Source: Lysobacteraceae bacterium P
Lineage (GTDB): Bacteria; Pseudomonadota; Gammaproteobacteria; Xanthomonadales; Xanthomonadaceae
DNA length: 64,000 bases
NCBI GenBank assembly: GCA_005503055.1
Contig: SCOX01000008.1
Coordinates: forward strand, 1-64,000
Direction: 5' to 3'
Part shown: positions 17,943-29,457 of the stretch, in pieces
Position numbering within the stretch: the stretch's first letter is position 1
Layout: every line of letters starts with the position of its first letter
Program-made: the position numbers and the translations under genes
Notes under the pieces: generated by a model
Databases searched by the model: none
Seen by the model: the letters and a program-made list of their open reading frames with translations, nothing else
Told to the model about the DNA's origin: nothing

Positions 17943-19844
17943 TTACTGTACGCCCTCACTGCGCAAACGTGAGGCGAATTCGGCGACGGTCATCGTCCCC
18001 AGATCCTCCCCTCCCCGCGTGCGGACGGCGATCATGCCGTTTTCCTTCTCGCGGTCGCCGATCACCAGCAGGTACGGCACTCGCTGCAGCGTGTGCTCGC
18101 GGATCTTATAGCCGATCTTCTCGTTGCGCAAATCGGAATGGACCCGGAAGCCTTGATTTGCAAGGGTTTTCCGGACTTCATCCACATAGTCGGCCTGGGC
18201 GTCGGTGATATTCATGACCACGGCCTGGATCGGGGCCAGCCAGGCCGGGAACTGGCCGGCGTGGTGCTCGATCAGGATGCCGATGAAGCGCTCCATCGAG
18301 CCGACGATGGCCCGGTGCAGCATCACCGGGTGGCGGCGCTGGCTGTGCTCGTCCACGTACTCGGCGCCGAGGCGGCCGGGCATCATGAAATCGACCTGCA
18401 TCGTGCCCAGCTGCCAGGTCCGGCCGATGGCGTCCTGCAGGTGGTATTCGATCTTCGGGCCATAGAACGCGCCCTCGCCCGGCAGCTCCTGCCATTCCAC
18501 GCCGGCCGCGCTCAAAGCCGAGCGCAAGGCATTTTCGGCCTTGTCCCAAGTGACGTCGTCGCCCAGCCGCGAATCGGGGCGCAGGGCGATCTTGATCTGG
18601 ATGTCGGTGAACCCGAAGTCGCCGTAGACCTTCAGCGCCTGCTCGTGGAAGGCGCGGACCTCGGCCTCGATCTGATCCTCGGTGCAGAAGATGTGGCCAT
18701 CGTCCTGGGTGAAACCGCGCACGCGCAGGATGCCGTGCAGCGCGCCGGAGGGCTCGTTGCGGTGGCAGGCGCCGAACTCGCCGTAGCGGATCGGCAGGTC
18801 GCGGTAGCTGTGCAGGCCCTGGTTGAAGACCTGCACGTGACCCGGGCAGTTCATGGGCTTCAACGCGTAGGTCCGCTTCTCGGACTCGGTGAAGAACATG
18901 TTGTCCTTGTAGTTGTCCCAGTGGCCCGACTTCTGCCACAGCGACACGTCGAGGATCTGCGGGCAACGCACTTCGCCATAGCCCGTCTCGCGGTACACAC
19001 GGCGCATGTACTGCTCGACGACCTGCCAGATTGACCAGCCCTTGGGATGCCAGAAGATCAGGCCCGGACCTTCTTCCTGAAGGTGGAACAGGTCCTGCGC
19101 CTTGGCGATCTTGCGGTGGTCGCGCTTCTCGGCCTCCTCCAGTTGCGTGAGGTAGGCCTTGAGGTCCTTGTCGTTGAGCCACGCCGTACCGTAGATGCGG
19201 CTGAGCATCTCGTTGTTGTGATCGCCACGCCAATAGGCGCCGGCGACCTTCATCAGCTTGAAGGCGCGCAGCTTGTCCGTGGACGGCACGTGCGGTCCGC
19301 GGCACAGGTCGGTGAACTCGCCCTGGTTATAGAGCGACAGGTCTTCGTTGGCGGGGATCGACTCGATGATCTGCGCCTTGTACGCCTCACCCAGGCCGCG
19401 GAAGAACGCGACCGCGTCGTCGCGCGACTTCACGCTGCGCGAGACCGGCAGCGATTCCTTCACGATCTTCTGCATTTCCGCCTCGATGACGGGCAGATCC
19501 TCCGGCGTGAACGGACGCTCGTAGGCGAAGTCGTAGTAGAAGCCGTTGTCGATCACCGGGCCGATGGTGACCTGCGCGCCCGGGTAGAGGCGCTGCACGG
19601 CCTGTGCGAGCAGATGCGCCGTGGAGTGACGCAGCACGTCGAGCGCATCGGGATGCTTGTCGGTGACGATCTCGAGCGAGGCGTCGCGGTCGATGCGGAA
19701 GCTCGTGTCGACGAGCCTGCCGTCGACCTTGCCCGCAAGCGCGGCCTTGGCCAGGCCGGCACCGATGGAGGCGGCGACGTCGGCTACGGAGACGGGGTTT
19801 TCGAATTCACGGCGGCTGCCGTCGGGGAGCGTGATTGCGATCAT
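17943..19844 (-). CDS. thrS: Threonyl-tRNA synthetase
   Basis: This 633-residue class II synthetase has the full set of domains: TGS (1-61), the editing domain with [12 protein letters not shown] near 95, the catalytic core with [10 protein letters not shown] around 330 and [13 protein letters not shown], and a C-terminal anticodon-binding domain. It opens the thrS-infC block, with infC starting 67 bases downstream. A terminator and a small threonine-containing ORF lie upstream and suggest attenuation. Confidence 0.98.
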   Translation of the reverse strand: MIAITLPDGSRREFENPVSVADVAASIGAGLAKAALAGKVDGRLVDTSFRIDRDASLEIVTDKHPDALDVLRHSTAHLLAQAVQRLYPGAQVTIGPVIDNGFYYDFAYERPFTPEDLPVIEAEMQKIVKESLPVSRSVKSRDDAVAFFRGLGEAYKAQIIESIPANEDLSLYNQGEFTDLCRGPHVPSTDKLRAFKLMKVAGAYWRGDHNNEMLSRIYGTAWLNDKDLKAYLTQLEEAEKRDHRKIAKAQDLFHLQEEGPGLIFWHPKGWSIWQVVEQYMRRVYRETGYGEVRCPQILDVSLWQKSGHWDNYKDNMFFTESEKRTYALKPMNCPGHVQVFNQGLHSYRDLPIRYGEFGACHRNEPSGALHGILRVRGFTQDDGHIFCTEDQIEAEVRAFHEQALKVYGDFGFTDIQIKIALRPDSRLGDDVTWDKAENALRSALSAAGVEWQELPGEGAFYGPKIEYHLQDAIGRTWQLGTMQVDFMMPGRLGAEYVDEHSQRRHPVMLHRAIVGSMERFIGILIEHHAGQFPAWLAPIQAVVMNITDAQADYVDEVRKTLANQGFRVHSDLRNEKIGYKIREHTLQRVPYLLVIGDREKENGMIAVRTRGGEDLGTMTVAEFASRLRSEGVQ

Positions 19845-19920
19845 GGGAGGCGGGCGCGCGGTGCGCGGCTGGCTATGTGGTGGCGTGGGGGGCGGGCTGC
19901 CGGAATCCGGCGTCCCGAAA

Positions 19921-19945
19921 CAAAAAAACGGCGCCGTTGCGCCGT
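19921..19945 (-). terminator. Terminator in the thrS leader, candidate attenuator
   Basis: On the minus strand ACGGCGC (19945-19939), loop AACG, GCGCCGT (19934-19928) is followed by a run of seven T. It ends 76 bases before the thrS ATG and starts 22 bases after a nine-codon ORF with tandem Thr codons. tRNA-Val upstream has its own terminator, so this one is likely part of the thrS leader. Confidence 0.75.
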
Positions 19946-19967
19946 CAGTGAAGGGCGTCGTCGGCGT

Positions 19968-19994
19968 TCAGCGGTGGGCGATGGTAGTGCTCAT
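19968..19994 (-). CDS. Candidate thrS leader peptide MSTTIAHR
   Basis: The nine-codon frame ATG AGC ACT ACC ATC GCC CAC CGC TGA ends 22 bases before a strong terminator and precedes thrS. Ribosome pausing at the two Thr codons when charged tRNA-Thr is scarce could favour read-through. Support is positional only. The ribosome-binding site is weak (GAGCG), and no convincing antiterminator longer than about 5 bp was found by eye. Confidence 0.35.
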   Translation of the reverse strand: MSTTIAHR

Positions 19995-20070
19995 GTCGCA
20001 CGCTCGACTGGCGGTTTTCGCCGCGGGTCACCTGGATTCCTGCGTCGGGCACGATGCCGCGCATGCGGGG

Positions 20071-20099
20071 AGTGTTGGGGCTCCGGGCGGGCAAGTCAA
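20071..20099 (-). promoter_or_regulatory. Candidate thrS promoter
   Basis: On the minus strand TTGACT (20099-20094) is followed after 17 bases by AACACT (20076-20071). The -35 is good and the -10 weak. It would start transcription about 70 bases ahead of the candidate leader peptide. Confidence 0.4.
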
Positions 20100-20184
20100 C
20101 GGCGCCAACTCCACGAACGCTCCGCCCCAGCGTGCATCCGGGCCGTCGCCATCGGACCGGGGACGACACGTGAGTGCGCCGGCC

Positions 20185-20224
20185 CCAAAAAGCGAACGGC
20201 GCGATCCGGAGATCGCGCCGTTCG
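20185..20224 (-). terminator. Rho-independent terminator after tRNA-Val
   Basis: A perfect 14-bp stem CGAACGGCGCGATC (20224-20211 on the minus strand, with 20206-20193) has loop TCCG and is followed by CTTTTTGGGG. It begins 11 bases after the tRNA 3' end. Confidence 0.85.
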
Positions 20225-20234
20225 ACCACGTAAG

Positions 20235-20309
20235 TGGTGGGCGGTACAGGGTTCGAACCTGTGACCCCTACCATGTCAAGGTAGTGCTCTACCGCTGAGC
20301 TAACCGCCC
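20235..20309 (-). tRNA. tRNA-Val (GAC)
   Basis: The full cloverleaf with encoded CCA is visible. The acceptor GGGCGGT pairs with ACCGCCC, the D arm is GCTCAGCGGTAGAGC, the anticodon loop TTGACAT gives GAC, and the T arm contains GGTTCGAACCC. Confidence 0.96.
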
Positions 20310-20357
20310 GGAATTCCGGGAAACCCATCGTCGCAAACCACTCGACGAGGGGCGCGC

Positions 20358-20386
20358 AGTGTAGCCCGTCGGCACGGCGGCGGCAA
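20358..20386 (-). promoter_or_regulatory. Candidate tRNA-Val promoter
   Basis: On the minus strand TTGCCG (20386-20381) is 17 bases from TACACT (20363-20358), which lies 49 bases ahead of the tRNA. The palindrome CCCGGAATTCCGGG at the tRNA 5' flank could be part of the processed leader. Confidence 0.45.
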
Positions 20387-20421
20387 CAGGTTCACCTGCA
20401 TCCGCCCTCGATCGCGCCGGT

Positions 20422-22455
<2,034 letters not shown>

Positions 22456-22604
22456 CGGCACGTGCTCCGGAGAATCCTTCAGTGTAGACGGGCTTATTGA
22501 TGGGGGCTGGAGCGGCGTTTCCCTACCCTGCCGATGGGCATGCCGCGATGCCCGCGTGGATGCGAGACGGCGACGCTGAGCCCCTCTCTTTGGCTCACGA
22601 CGCC

Positions 22605-23135
22605 ATGCATCGCGCAAAAGGCCTCACGCTCACTGAATTGACCATCGCGCTGGCTGTGCTGGCGATCGGCGCGGGGCTCGCCTGGCCGGGATTCAGCTCC
22701 GCGCTCCTGCGCGCCAAGGGGTCCGGCGCGCTGCACCTGCTCGGCTCGTCGCTTGCCGCAGCGCGCATGACCGCGGTATCGCGGCAGGTTCCGGTCACGG
22801 TGTGTCCCAGTGCCGATGGGCGGCAGTGCCGGAAGGACTCGGTATGGGAAGACGGCTGGATCATCTACCGCGACCGCCTGGGTCGGGAGCAGCCCGAATC
22901 GACCGGGCAGATCCTGCAACGGGCCACCATCGACCGGAACGCATTCACGTTGCGCAGCACGGCCGGACGCCATCGCGTGCGCTACGTGCCCAGCGGTGCC
23001 ACGGCGACCAGCAACCTCACGATCCTGCTATGCGAACGCCGGGCGCAGCACGAGGTAGGCCGCGTGGTGGTAAGCCGCCCGGGGCGCATCCGTAGCGAGC
23101 GCCCCCGCAACCCCGCGTCCGGATGCGCGTTCTGA
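22605..23135 (+). CDS. GspH/FimT-family pseudopilin
   Basis: From ATG 22605 the protein has 176 residues with a type IV prepilin leader MHRAKG, cleavage before [12 protein letters not shown] (glutamate at +5) and one N-terminal hydrophobic helix. The C-terminal GspH-type beta domain has paired cysteines ([10 protein letters not shown] and the C-terminal cysteine). It stands apart from the main minor-pilin operon, separated by tRNA-Asn, and has a different sequence from the FimT protein there. It may prime pili in DNA uptake or secretion. Confidence 0.8.
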   Translation: MHRAKGLTLTELTIALAVLAIGAGLAWPGFSSALLRAKGSGALHLLGSSLAAARMTAVSRQVPVTVCPSADGRQCRKDSVWEDGWIIYRDRLGREQPESTGQILQRATIDRNAFTLRSTAGRHRVRYVPSGATATSNLTILLCERRAQHEVGRVVVSRPGRIRSERPRNPASGCAF

Positions 23136-23144
23136 GTCGATCTC

Positions 23145-23172
23145 TTGACCTTGTCACACGAGGCATTACAAT
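23145..23172 (+). promoter_or_regulatory. Promoter of tRNA-Asn
   Basis: TTGACC (23145-23150), a 16-base spacer and TACAAT (23167-23172) lie just 11 bases before the tRNA. This is one of the clearest sigma-70 promoters in the window. Confidence 0.75.
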
Positions 23173-23182
23173 GCCGGTCCCC

Positions 23183-23259
23183 GCCCGAATAGCTCAGCCG
23201 GTTAGAGCACTTGACTGTTAATCAGGGGGTCGTTGGTTCGAGTCCAACTTCGGGCGCCA
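23183..23259 (+). tRNA. tRNA-Asn (GTT)
   Basis: The cloverleaf is complete with encoded CCA. The acceptor GCCCGAA pairs with TTCGGGC, the D arm is GCTCAGCCGGTTAGAGC, the anticodon loop CTGTTAA gives GTT, and the T arm contains GGTTCGAGTCC. Confidence 0.96.
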
Positions 23260-23267
23260 GATTCAAG

Positions 23268-23301
23268 AAAGGGCTGCGAGAAATCGCAGCCCTTTTCTTT
23301 T
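23268..23301 (+). terminator. Rho-independent terminator after tRNA-Asn
   Basis: AAAGGGCTGCGA (23268-23279) pairs with 23284-23295 around a GAAA loop and runs into TTTTCTTTTT. It begins 9 bases after the tRNA. Confidence 0.9.
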
Positions 23302-23361
23302 TGTGCGCCTCTCTGGGGTTTGCGAACCGCTCGATAACGTCGGGCCGCGTTCCGCACCCTT

Positions 23362-23393
23362 GAACGAAAAAGGCCGCGCTTGCGCGCGGCCTT
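23362..23393 (-). terminator. Terminator of the minor-pilin operon
   Basis: On the minus strand AAGGCCGCGC (23393-23384), loop GCAA, GCGCGGCCTT (23379-23370) is followed by a T-run (TTTCGTTC after the stem). It lies 6 bases beyond the pilE stop and ends the fimT-to-pilE transcript. Confidence 0.8.
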
Positions 23394-23399
23394 CGATCG

Positions 23400-23858
23400 T
23401 CACCAGCAACTGCCGCTGGGGTCGGAGCCGGTGACCTTCTTCTCTCCGGTCGCGGAGATCGTAAGCGTCAGACACTTGCTGTCCTTGTCCTGACCTTGTC
23501 CCGCGATCGGCTGGGCTTCCAGAATCAGCGTCGTGACGTTGTGCGTCGTGGCCTTGACGTTGTAGTACGCCGTGCCGGTGCGCGGCGACTTGCCCCATGC
23601 ACCGTCCAGCGTTCCGTCACCGCCCGGCTTGCCGAAATCCTTGTACGTGTTGTTGACCGTGCGGTAACGCTCCGCCATCTGGGTCAGCTCGATCAGGTCC
23701 GCCTTCGCCTGGCCGCGGCGACTCTTTCGCACGGCGTCGTTGTAGGCCGGGTACGCGATGCCCGCCAGGATGGCGACCACCGCGACCACGATCATCAGTT
23801 CGATCAGGGTGAAACCGCGCGCCGCTTTGCCGGACCGGCGGGATGCCGCAATGCTCAT
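23400..23858 (-). CDS. pilE: Type IV pilin-like protein PilE
   Basis: From ATG 23858 the protein has 152 residues. The prepilin leader ends in KAARG, cleaved before FTLIELMIVVAVVAILAGIAYPAY with the conserved glutamate at +5. A paired cysteine set (SKC and the C-terminal SGSCW) would form the D-loop. Its start overlaps the pilY1 stop by four bases (ATGA), so translation is coupled. It is the last gene of the operon and is probably a minor pilin, not the major subunit. Confidence 0.88.
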   Translation of the reverse strand: MSIAASRRSGKAARGFTLIELMIVVAVVAILAGIAYPAYNDAVRKSRRGQAKADLIELTQMAERYRTVNNTYKDFGKPGGDGTLDGAWGKSPRTGTAYYNVKATTHNVTTLILEAQPIAGQGQDKDSKCLTLTISATGEKKVTGSDPSGSCW

Positions 23859-26800
23859 CGGATCTGTCTCCAGGATTGACGACCGCACGGTCGGACACGA
23901 TACAGCGGCTGCGAACCGGCGACCGAAACGATGGCCATGCAGTACTGGTCGGACATGCCGTCGTACTTGGCGATGGCGGCATCGTCAGGCGTACCGCCGA
24001 GGCTGCCCTGCTTGCCGGTGGTGAACACGCTGACGTCCTTGACCGGGGCGGAGCCGTCGGTGGCGAGCGCCAGGCGGCCAGTGCCTTCGCCCAGGCCCGT
24101 GGCCGTGGGCGAACCCACCTTCACGATGCCGAGCGCGCCGCCGCCGCTGAGGGTCGACAAACCGTACAGGTAGTTCGAACCGCCGCCGGTGCAGGCGTCG
24201 CCGCCGCTCGGCGCGTACGAGGTGAAGTACAGAATGCCGCCCTCGATCTTCGGGTAACCGACCATGCGCTCGCCGGTCTTGTCGAACGTGCCGTCGGTCT
24301 TGGTCACACCCAGATCCAGGTACCAGCCGCGCTGGGTGAAGTAGCTCACCGGCGTGGAGGTGATGACGAACTTGTCGTTCATCGTCTGGGCCTGCAGGTT
24401 GGAGCGCGTCAGCGGACGGCTGATCGACTCGTTCGGCATGTCCAGCACGCCGTACATGGTCTGCACGTCGGTGTTGAGCTTGTCCGCATTGAACGAGAAG
24501 CTGCCGGTGCCAAACAGCACCATCACGCCACCGCGCGGGCCCACTGCGGCCTCGAAGCCACCGGTGATCGCCTGGCGCGTGGTGCCGTTGGTCGCGCGGA
24601 ACAGCGGCTTGCCGCCCAGACCCACGCGGGCGTTGCCCGTCGCGTTGAGGTCGAAGCGCCACACGTTGCCCTGCACGTCGCCGCCGTAGACGGTATCGAC
24701 CATGCCGTCCGATCCCAGGACGTAGCCCTTGGCGGTGCTGTCGTACTGGTAACGGTCGATCGCGACGATGTTGCCCAGGCCGTTGGCCAGGTTGTAGTTG
24801 GCTTCCTTGGCATCGATGTAGTCGACGTCACCGCTGGCCATGTCGACCACGAACAGCGTCACGGTGCCGCGCGTCGCGTCGTTGGCGGCGCCATCGGCGT
24901 TCAGACGGTTGCCATAGCCGGCGCCGAAGATCGCCTTCCACACCGGCTTGCCGTCGGTGCCGCGAACCGGAACGATGACCGGCTTGCCCAGCACGTAACC
25001 CATGCGGTTGCCGATGTCGCCGGGGATCTTGTCGTTGACTTCCCACAGCACGTCGGCGGCAGTGAAGCTCGACGGCGTGGTGACGTTCAGGCCGAACGCG
25101 CTGCGGCCACCGGCGCCGGCAGTGCCGACCAGCACGGTGTTCCAGGTCGTCCCCAGGCGCGCGTCGGACACGACGACCGGGCCGTCCACGTAGTAGCGGT
25201 GTTCGAAGCTCGGGCTCGCCGGGAACAGCAGGTTGCCCATGTAGCCGACCGCGGTGGCCGGGATGTAGCCGAACAGTTCCGCACCGGTGTCGCCGTGGAA
25301 GGCGTGCAGCATGCCGTCGTTGGCGCCGACGAAGACCGTGCGCTTGCGGGTCTTCTTCGTGTCCAGGTACTTGGTGTAGTTGTACGGGTCGTACTCGAAG
25401 CTGCCATCGGACTTGCGGATCAGCGCGTAGCCGTAGTCGTCGGTCGGCGCCGCCACCATCGGGGTGGAGTTGATGATGTCGCCCAGCACCGTGGTGCGCG
25501 TGCGCAGCTTGGTGCCTTCCAGCGAGCGGTCGCCGGCGAGGTAGTGGATGGCATCCGACACGGTCACGCCGAGGGCGTTGATGTCGGCGCCGCCGAGCGG
25601 GCCGCAGGTGTTGGCCGCGTAGTTGGCGCACAGCGCCGCCAGGGTTCCGGGGCCGGCCGAGTAGAAGTTCGCCACGGTCGGCGTGCTGTCGTCGCTGGTG
25701 GTGGCGTACATCAGGGTGCGGGCGGTCGGCGCCGGCACCTTCTGGCTGGCCGTCCAGGTCGTGGTGTAGGTGAAGGTCACCTTGCCGTCCGCGTCGGTCG
25801 AGCTGGCCGGCTTGGAGGCCACGACGTCGCCGTACCAGTCGGTGCCGTTGCGGTTGAAGCGCGGGGTCACCGACAGCGAATTGTCGCCCAGACGCGAACC
25901 GGTGATGGCCAGGCTGCCCGAGACGCCGCCGCCCACGCCCACCGAGGCGAGCACGTTGCGCATCGCGGTGGTGATGTCGGCCGGCGTCTGCGCGTTGATG
26001 TACTGGCCGCGCGCGTTCATGGTCGCGTGCCAGATTTCGTCGACGGTGTTCTCGTTGTCGTCGGTGCGCGTTTCCCACGCCGGCGACGAGGTGAGGGCCA
26101 GCGCCTGCTGCGTGGCGAGCGCACCGTTGTTGGTGCCATCGGGCCTGACGCCGTAGGTCACGCCGAACAGCTTGCCCTTGGCACCGAGCGTGATGCCGTA
26201 GAAGTTCATGTGCAGGTTGGTGTTGCAGTCCAGCGCGCGCTTGTCGCCGTTGCCTTCGCACAGCGTCGGATTGGACGTGGGCACCTTGCCCGCGGCGAGC
26301 GTCGAAGCACGAAGGCGCGTGTTGTAGAAATACGCCGTGATGTCCGCCATCGTGCGGTTGTGGTTGTCGTTGAACGGCGTGCCCATGCTTCCGTCGGCGT
26401 TGGCGTAGTCGTCGCCGTTCGTGCCATCCGCCAGGAGCGCGTTGGTCGGGCCACCCTGGTTGCTGTAGCCGTCGGTAAACAGCATGCCGGCGTTCTTCTG
26501 GCACGCGTTCTGGATGATGCTCGTGTTGTTGTTGAACTGGTTGCCGATGTGCGCGACCGCCTTGCGGTTGGGCGTGCTGCCGTCAGCGGCCAGCTTCAGC
26601 ACGTCGGTGTACAGCGCCTTCTTGTCGGCGACCACGTCCATGTCACGCATGGTGAGGTCTTTGTACGTGGCGTTGATCGTGAAGTAGCCGACGCGCAGCT
26701 TCTCGGTGTCCTTCAGCGAACGCGTCAGGCCCGCGACCATCGCGCGGTTGCGGTTGCCGTAGAAGCTGAACCAGTTGGCGAAGTTCTGCTTCGAATCGGT

Positions 26801-27634
26801 GGTGTTGGGAACGTACTTGTACAGCGAGCAGTTCGTACCGCAAGCGTTCTTGATCTCCACCGCCGCCGTGAACCCGGCGATCGTGCGGCTTTCCTTCAAG
26901 TAGACGACCGCGGGCGTGTGCTCGATGGCGATCGGCTGCGCGCCTGCACTCCAGGTCAGCGCGTTGCCCGTGACTTCGAAGCTCTTGTCGACGCCGCCGT
27001 TCCAGCGATTGCACCGGTTGTTGTTGTCCCAGCGGTCGCACTTGAACGTGGTGTACTTCGTGCCGACCGGCAGCACCATGTCGTTCTGCATGAAGAAGCT
27101 TTCGCCGACGACCTTCTCGTACCGGGTCTCGAACAGCTTCACCTTGGTCGTCTTGCGCGGGTCGATCAGCGTCTCGTCGACGCCGGCATTGGCGTACGGA
27201 TCCAGCGTCTGCTGGATCCACGGCTCGTAGGTGACGTCCGGATTGAAGTAGGTCGGGTTGTATGCCGGCGAGCGCGCGAAGCCGTACGCATCGACCGGCG
27301 GGATGCCGTAGTAATCGTTGATGCGCGGACCCGGCAGCACGTACAGGTAGTCGCAGGTGCCGGTCTTACGCAGCGCGGTGCCGTCGAAGAAGCTCTTGTT
27401 GCTCCAGCAGCCCTCGCCGTCCTTGCCGGGGAACATGGTCTGGAAGGTCATCGAGCCGGAGTCGTCGATGGCCATGATGAAGTTCGGCGACACCGTGGCG
27501 CCCAGGTGCATCGGCTCCTGCGCGAGCGTGCCGTCGCCCTGGCGCGTGGCGTTGGCGTCCACGTGACTCAGGGCCAGCAGGCCGGCGGCGCCGACGGCGG
27601 CTACGGAAACGATCAGCAATCGTTCGAGGTTCAT
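23855..27634 (-). CDS. pilY1: Type IV pilus tip/biogenesis protein PilY1
   Basis: This 1259-residue secreted protein has a signal-like hydrophobic N-terminus (about 5-25). A von Willebrand A-like part carries the metal site D57-D-S59-G-S61, and a large C-terminal beta-propeller holds GANDGMLHAFHG and a calcium-loop-like segment GSDGMVDTVYGGD followed by VQGNVWRFDLN. PilY1 sits at the pilus tip, promotes extension and acts in surface sensing. It lies 12 bases after pilX and overlaps pilE. Confidence 0.93.
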   Translation of the reverse strand: MNLERLLIVSVAAVGAAGLLALSHVDANATRQGDGTLAQEPMHLGATVSPNFIMAIDDSGSMTFQTMFPGKDGEGCWSNKSFFDGTALRKTGTCDYLYVLPGPRINDYYGIPPVDAYGFARSPAYNPTYFNPDVTYEPWIQQTLDPYANAGVDETLIDPRKTTKVKLFETRYEKVVGESFFMQNDMVLPVGTKYTTFKCDRWDNNNRCNRWNGGVDKSFEVTGNALTWSAGAQPIAIEHTPAVVYLKESRTIAGFTAAVEIKNACGTNCSLYKYVPNTTDSKQNFANWFSFYGNRNRAMVAGLTRSLKDTEKLRVGYFTINATYKDLTMRDMDVVADKKALYTDVLKLAADGSTPNRKAVAHIGNQFNNNTSIIQNACQKNAGMLFTDGYSNQGGPTNALLADGTNGDDYANADGSMGTPFNDNHNRTMADITAYFYNTRLRASTLAAGKVPTSNPTLCEGNGDKRALDCNTNLHMNFYGITLGAKGKLFGVTYGVRPDGTNNGALATQQALALTSSPAWETRTDDNENTVDEIWHATMNARGQYINAQTPADITTAMRNVLASVGVGGGVSGSLAITGSRLGDNSLSVTPRFNRNGTDWYGDVVASKPASSTDADGKVTFTYTTTWTASQKVPAPTARTLMYATTSDDSTPTVANFYSAGPGTLAALCANYAANTCGPLGGADINALGVTVSDAIHYLAGDRSLEGTKLRTRTTVLGDIINSTPMVAAPTDDYGYALIRKSDGSFEYDPYNYTKYLDTKKTRKRTVFVGANDGMLHAFHGDTGAELFGYIPATAVGYMGNLLFPASPSFEHRYYVDGPVVVSDARLGTTWNTVLVGTAGAGGRSAFGLNVTTPSSFTAADVLWEVNDKIPGDIGNRMGYVLGKPVIVPVRGTDGKPVWKAIFGAGYGNRLNADGAANDATRGTVTLFVVDMASGDVDYIDAKEANYNLANGLGNIVAIDRYQYDSTAKGYVLGSDGMVDTVYGGDVQGNVWRFDLNATGNARVGLGGKPLFRATNGTTRQAITGGFEAAVGPRGGVMVLFGTGSFSFNADKLNTDVQTMYGVLDMPNESISRPLTRSNLQAQTMNDKFVITSTPVSYFTQRGWYLDLGVTKTDGTFDKTGERMVGYPKIEGGILYFTSYAPSGGDACTGGGSNYLYGLSTLSGGGALGIVKVGSPTATGLGEGTGRLALATDGSAPVKDVSVFTTGKQGSLGGTPDDAAIAKYDGMSDQYCMAIVSVAGSQPLYRVRPCGRQSWRQIR

Positions 27635-27646
27635 AAGGTGCAGCCC

Positions 27647-28147
27647 TTAAGGCATGAAGACGGTTTCGATCGCGGCGTCCGAAGTCGGAGCGGCCTTCTG
27701 ATCGGTCGAGAATGCGGAGACCTGCCAGATCATGGGTTTCTCGTTCACCGGCGCGGTGCCCTGCGCGATGGAGAACCCGGGCGTGCATTCGTTCAGGCGC
27801 GTGGCGACCAGCGCGGTGTCCGGCGAGTCGTCGTTCGCGCGCAGGTCGGCCCACGGGCTGCCGCGGACCGGATTGGGATCGTCGCAGCGACGCTCTTCGT
27901 CGCGTTCACCCGCGCGCGGCGTGAAGCGGCTGTCGGCGTTGACCTGCAATTCCACCTGCCGCGCCATGCCTTCGGCGCGCTGGAAGGCGATGTTCACCGA
28001 GCGGTAGTTCGACGCCATGCGCTCCTGCAGTGCCGCCACCTGCATGCCGACGATGCCCAGCAGGGACAGCAGCACGAGGAAGATCAGGGCTACGTAGAGA
28101 ACAGCGCCGCGCTGGCGGTTCGGGAAGTTGTAGGAATAACGATGCAT
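27647..28147 (-). CDS. pilX: Minor pilin PilX
   Basis: From ATG 28147 the 166-residue protein has a short N-terminus, RQRGAVLYVALIFLVLLSLLGIVGMQ as the membrane helix, and a small globular part. The leader glycine is followed by alanine and lacks a glutamate at +5, as is usual for PilX. It lies 11 bases after pilW. With FimT, PilV, PilW and PilE it builds the priming complex at the pilus tip. Confidence 0.87.
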   Translation of the reverse strand: MHRYSYNFPNRQRGAVLYVALIFLVLLSLLGIVGMQVAALQERMASNYRSVNIAFQRAEGMARQVELQVNADSRFTPRAGERDEERRCDDPNPVRGSPWADLRANDDSPDTALVATRLNECTPGFSIAQGTAPVNEKPMIWQVSAFSTDQKAAPTSDAAIETVFMP

Positions 28148-28158
28148 GGGTGGCAGCC

Positions 28159-29457
28159 TCAGTTGCCAAACAGACGATTGCGCAGCACCACCGTCGTCTC
28201 GTAGACCGAGCGGTAGTGGCCATCGGAACGGGTATCGGCGGCGCCGCGCTGCATCTTCACGCCCAGGAGCAGCGGTGTGGCCGCGGCCTGCTCGGCAGCC
28301 GAGCGGTCGGCGCTGCGCATCAGCAGACCGACCTGCAGCGCGCCGACGCGACGCCACTCATCGGACTGCTTGTTGTCGGGGTTGTTGGTCGCGGTGGTGT
28401 TGACCGCGGCGGCTGTGCGCACGCGCTCGATGTTGCCGCGCGGCAGGTTGGTGGGCAGGTTCTCGTCCATGCCGTAGAGCAGCTGCATCGAGTCCACGCC
28501 TTCGACGAGTTCTTCCTTCTCGAACTCGACCGTTCCGGCCTTCACGATCGCGCGCGCACGCCACAATGCCGGAGGCTTGGTGCCGTCGATATTGGTGCCG
28601 CCACCGACGCCCACGTAATAGACGACCATCTCGGCGCGGTAGAGCACCGGCTTGTTCGTCGTGCTCTCGAAACTCCACTCGTCGCCAACCAGGCCGCTGG
28701 CGTTGAGGCCGCCGACCTTGACTTCCATGACCCCGGTCGTCGGATCGACCACGTCGGTGGCGAAGAGGCTCACCTGCTGGCAGTCGGCCAGGCCGAACAG
28801 GCCGCTCGCACCGGTCGTCGCCACGGTCGCGCCGTAGGTGTCCGGGGTGATCTTGTATTCGGTGGCCGACGTGGAGGCCAGCGTGGCGGGCACGCCGTCG
28901 CGAGAGAGGAAGCGGACGACGACGATATCGCTGCCCGCGACCGGGCCGAGATCGGCGAGCAACTGCGGCAGCGCGGGAACCCACTGATTGGCGTTGCCGG
29001 CGACCGGCGTGCCTGCACCGAGCGTGACGGTATCCGTCGGCGCGGTGCCCTGCGCTTCGAAGCCCTGCACGCCCATGTCGAAGCGCAGCGGGAAGCTGTC
29101 GCCGCTGAGCGCGGTGAAAGTACGCGCGTTGCGCTGGGTCTCGCTGAGGAACCACAGGTTCATGCCCTGACGGCTGGCATCGCTGGAGCCCGGGCTTTCC
29201 GGCGCCATGTGCGATTGGTCGTTGACGCAACCCATGTGGCCGGCCATGCGCAGGTCGCGCTGCAGGAAGTCCACCGCGAAGCGGGCGTTCTCCTGGGTGC
29301 GGGCGACGCCGGTCGAGAGCTGGTAGGCGGCGCGCGAGGCGGTCATCACCTGGACCAGGCCCATCAGCAGGATCAGGCCGATGACCATGGCGATCATCAG
29401 TTCGATAAGCGACAGACCGGCGGCCTTGCGCGCGATCGAAGCGTGCGGGGTCTTCAT
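28159..29457 (-). CDS. pilW: Minor pilin PilW
   Basis: This 432-residue protein starts MKTPHASIARKAAG with cleavage before LSLIELMIAMVIGLILLMGL, the PilW N-terminus. A large C-terminal domain follows (PilW family), longer than the 270-350 residues common in pseudomonads. Its start overlaps the pilV stop by four bases. Confidence 0.88.
   Translation of the reverse strand: MKTPHASIARKAAGLSLIELMIAMVIGLILLMGLVQVMTASRAAYQLSTGVARTQENARFAVDFLQRDLRMAGHMGCVNDQSHMAPESPGSSDASRQGMNLWFLSETQRNARTFTALSGDSFPLRFDMGVQGFEAQGTAPTDTVTLGAGTPVAGNANQWVPALPQLLADLGPVAGSDIVVVRFLSRDGVPATLASTSATEYKITPDTYGATVATTGASGLFGLADCQQVSLFATDVVDPTTGVMEVKVGGLNASGLVGDEWSFESTTNKPVLYRAEMVVYYVGVGGGTNIDGTKPPALWRARAIVKAGTVEFEKEELVEGVDSMQLLYGMDENLPTNLPRGNIERVRTAAAVNTTATNNPDNKQSDEWRRVGALQVGLLMRSADRSAAEQAAATPLLLGVKMQRGAADTRSDGHYRSVYETTVVLRNRLFGN

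Noticed and set aside
23843-28204. Open frame of 1453 codons on the plus strand across pilY1-pilX
   Set aside because: It is antisense to strongly supported genes and reads as low-complexity His/Arg/Val/Ala protein, a usual artefact of GC-rich codon bias.
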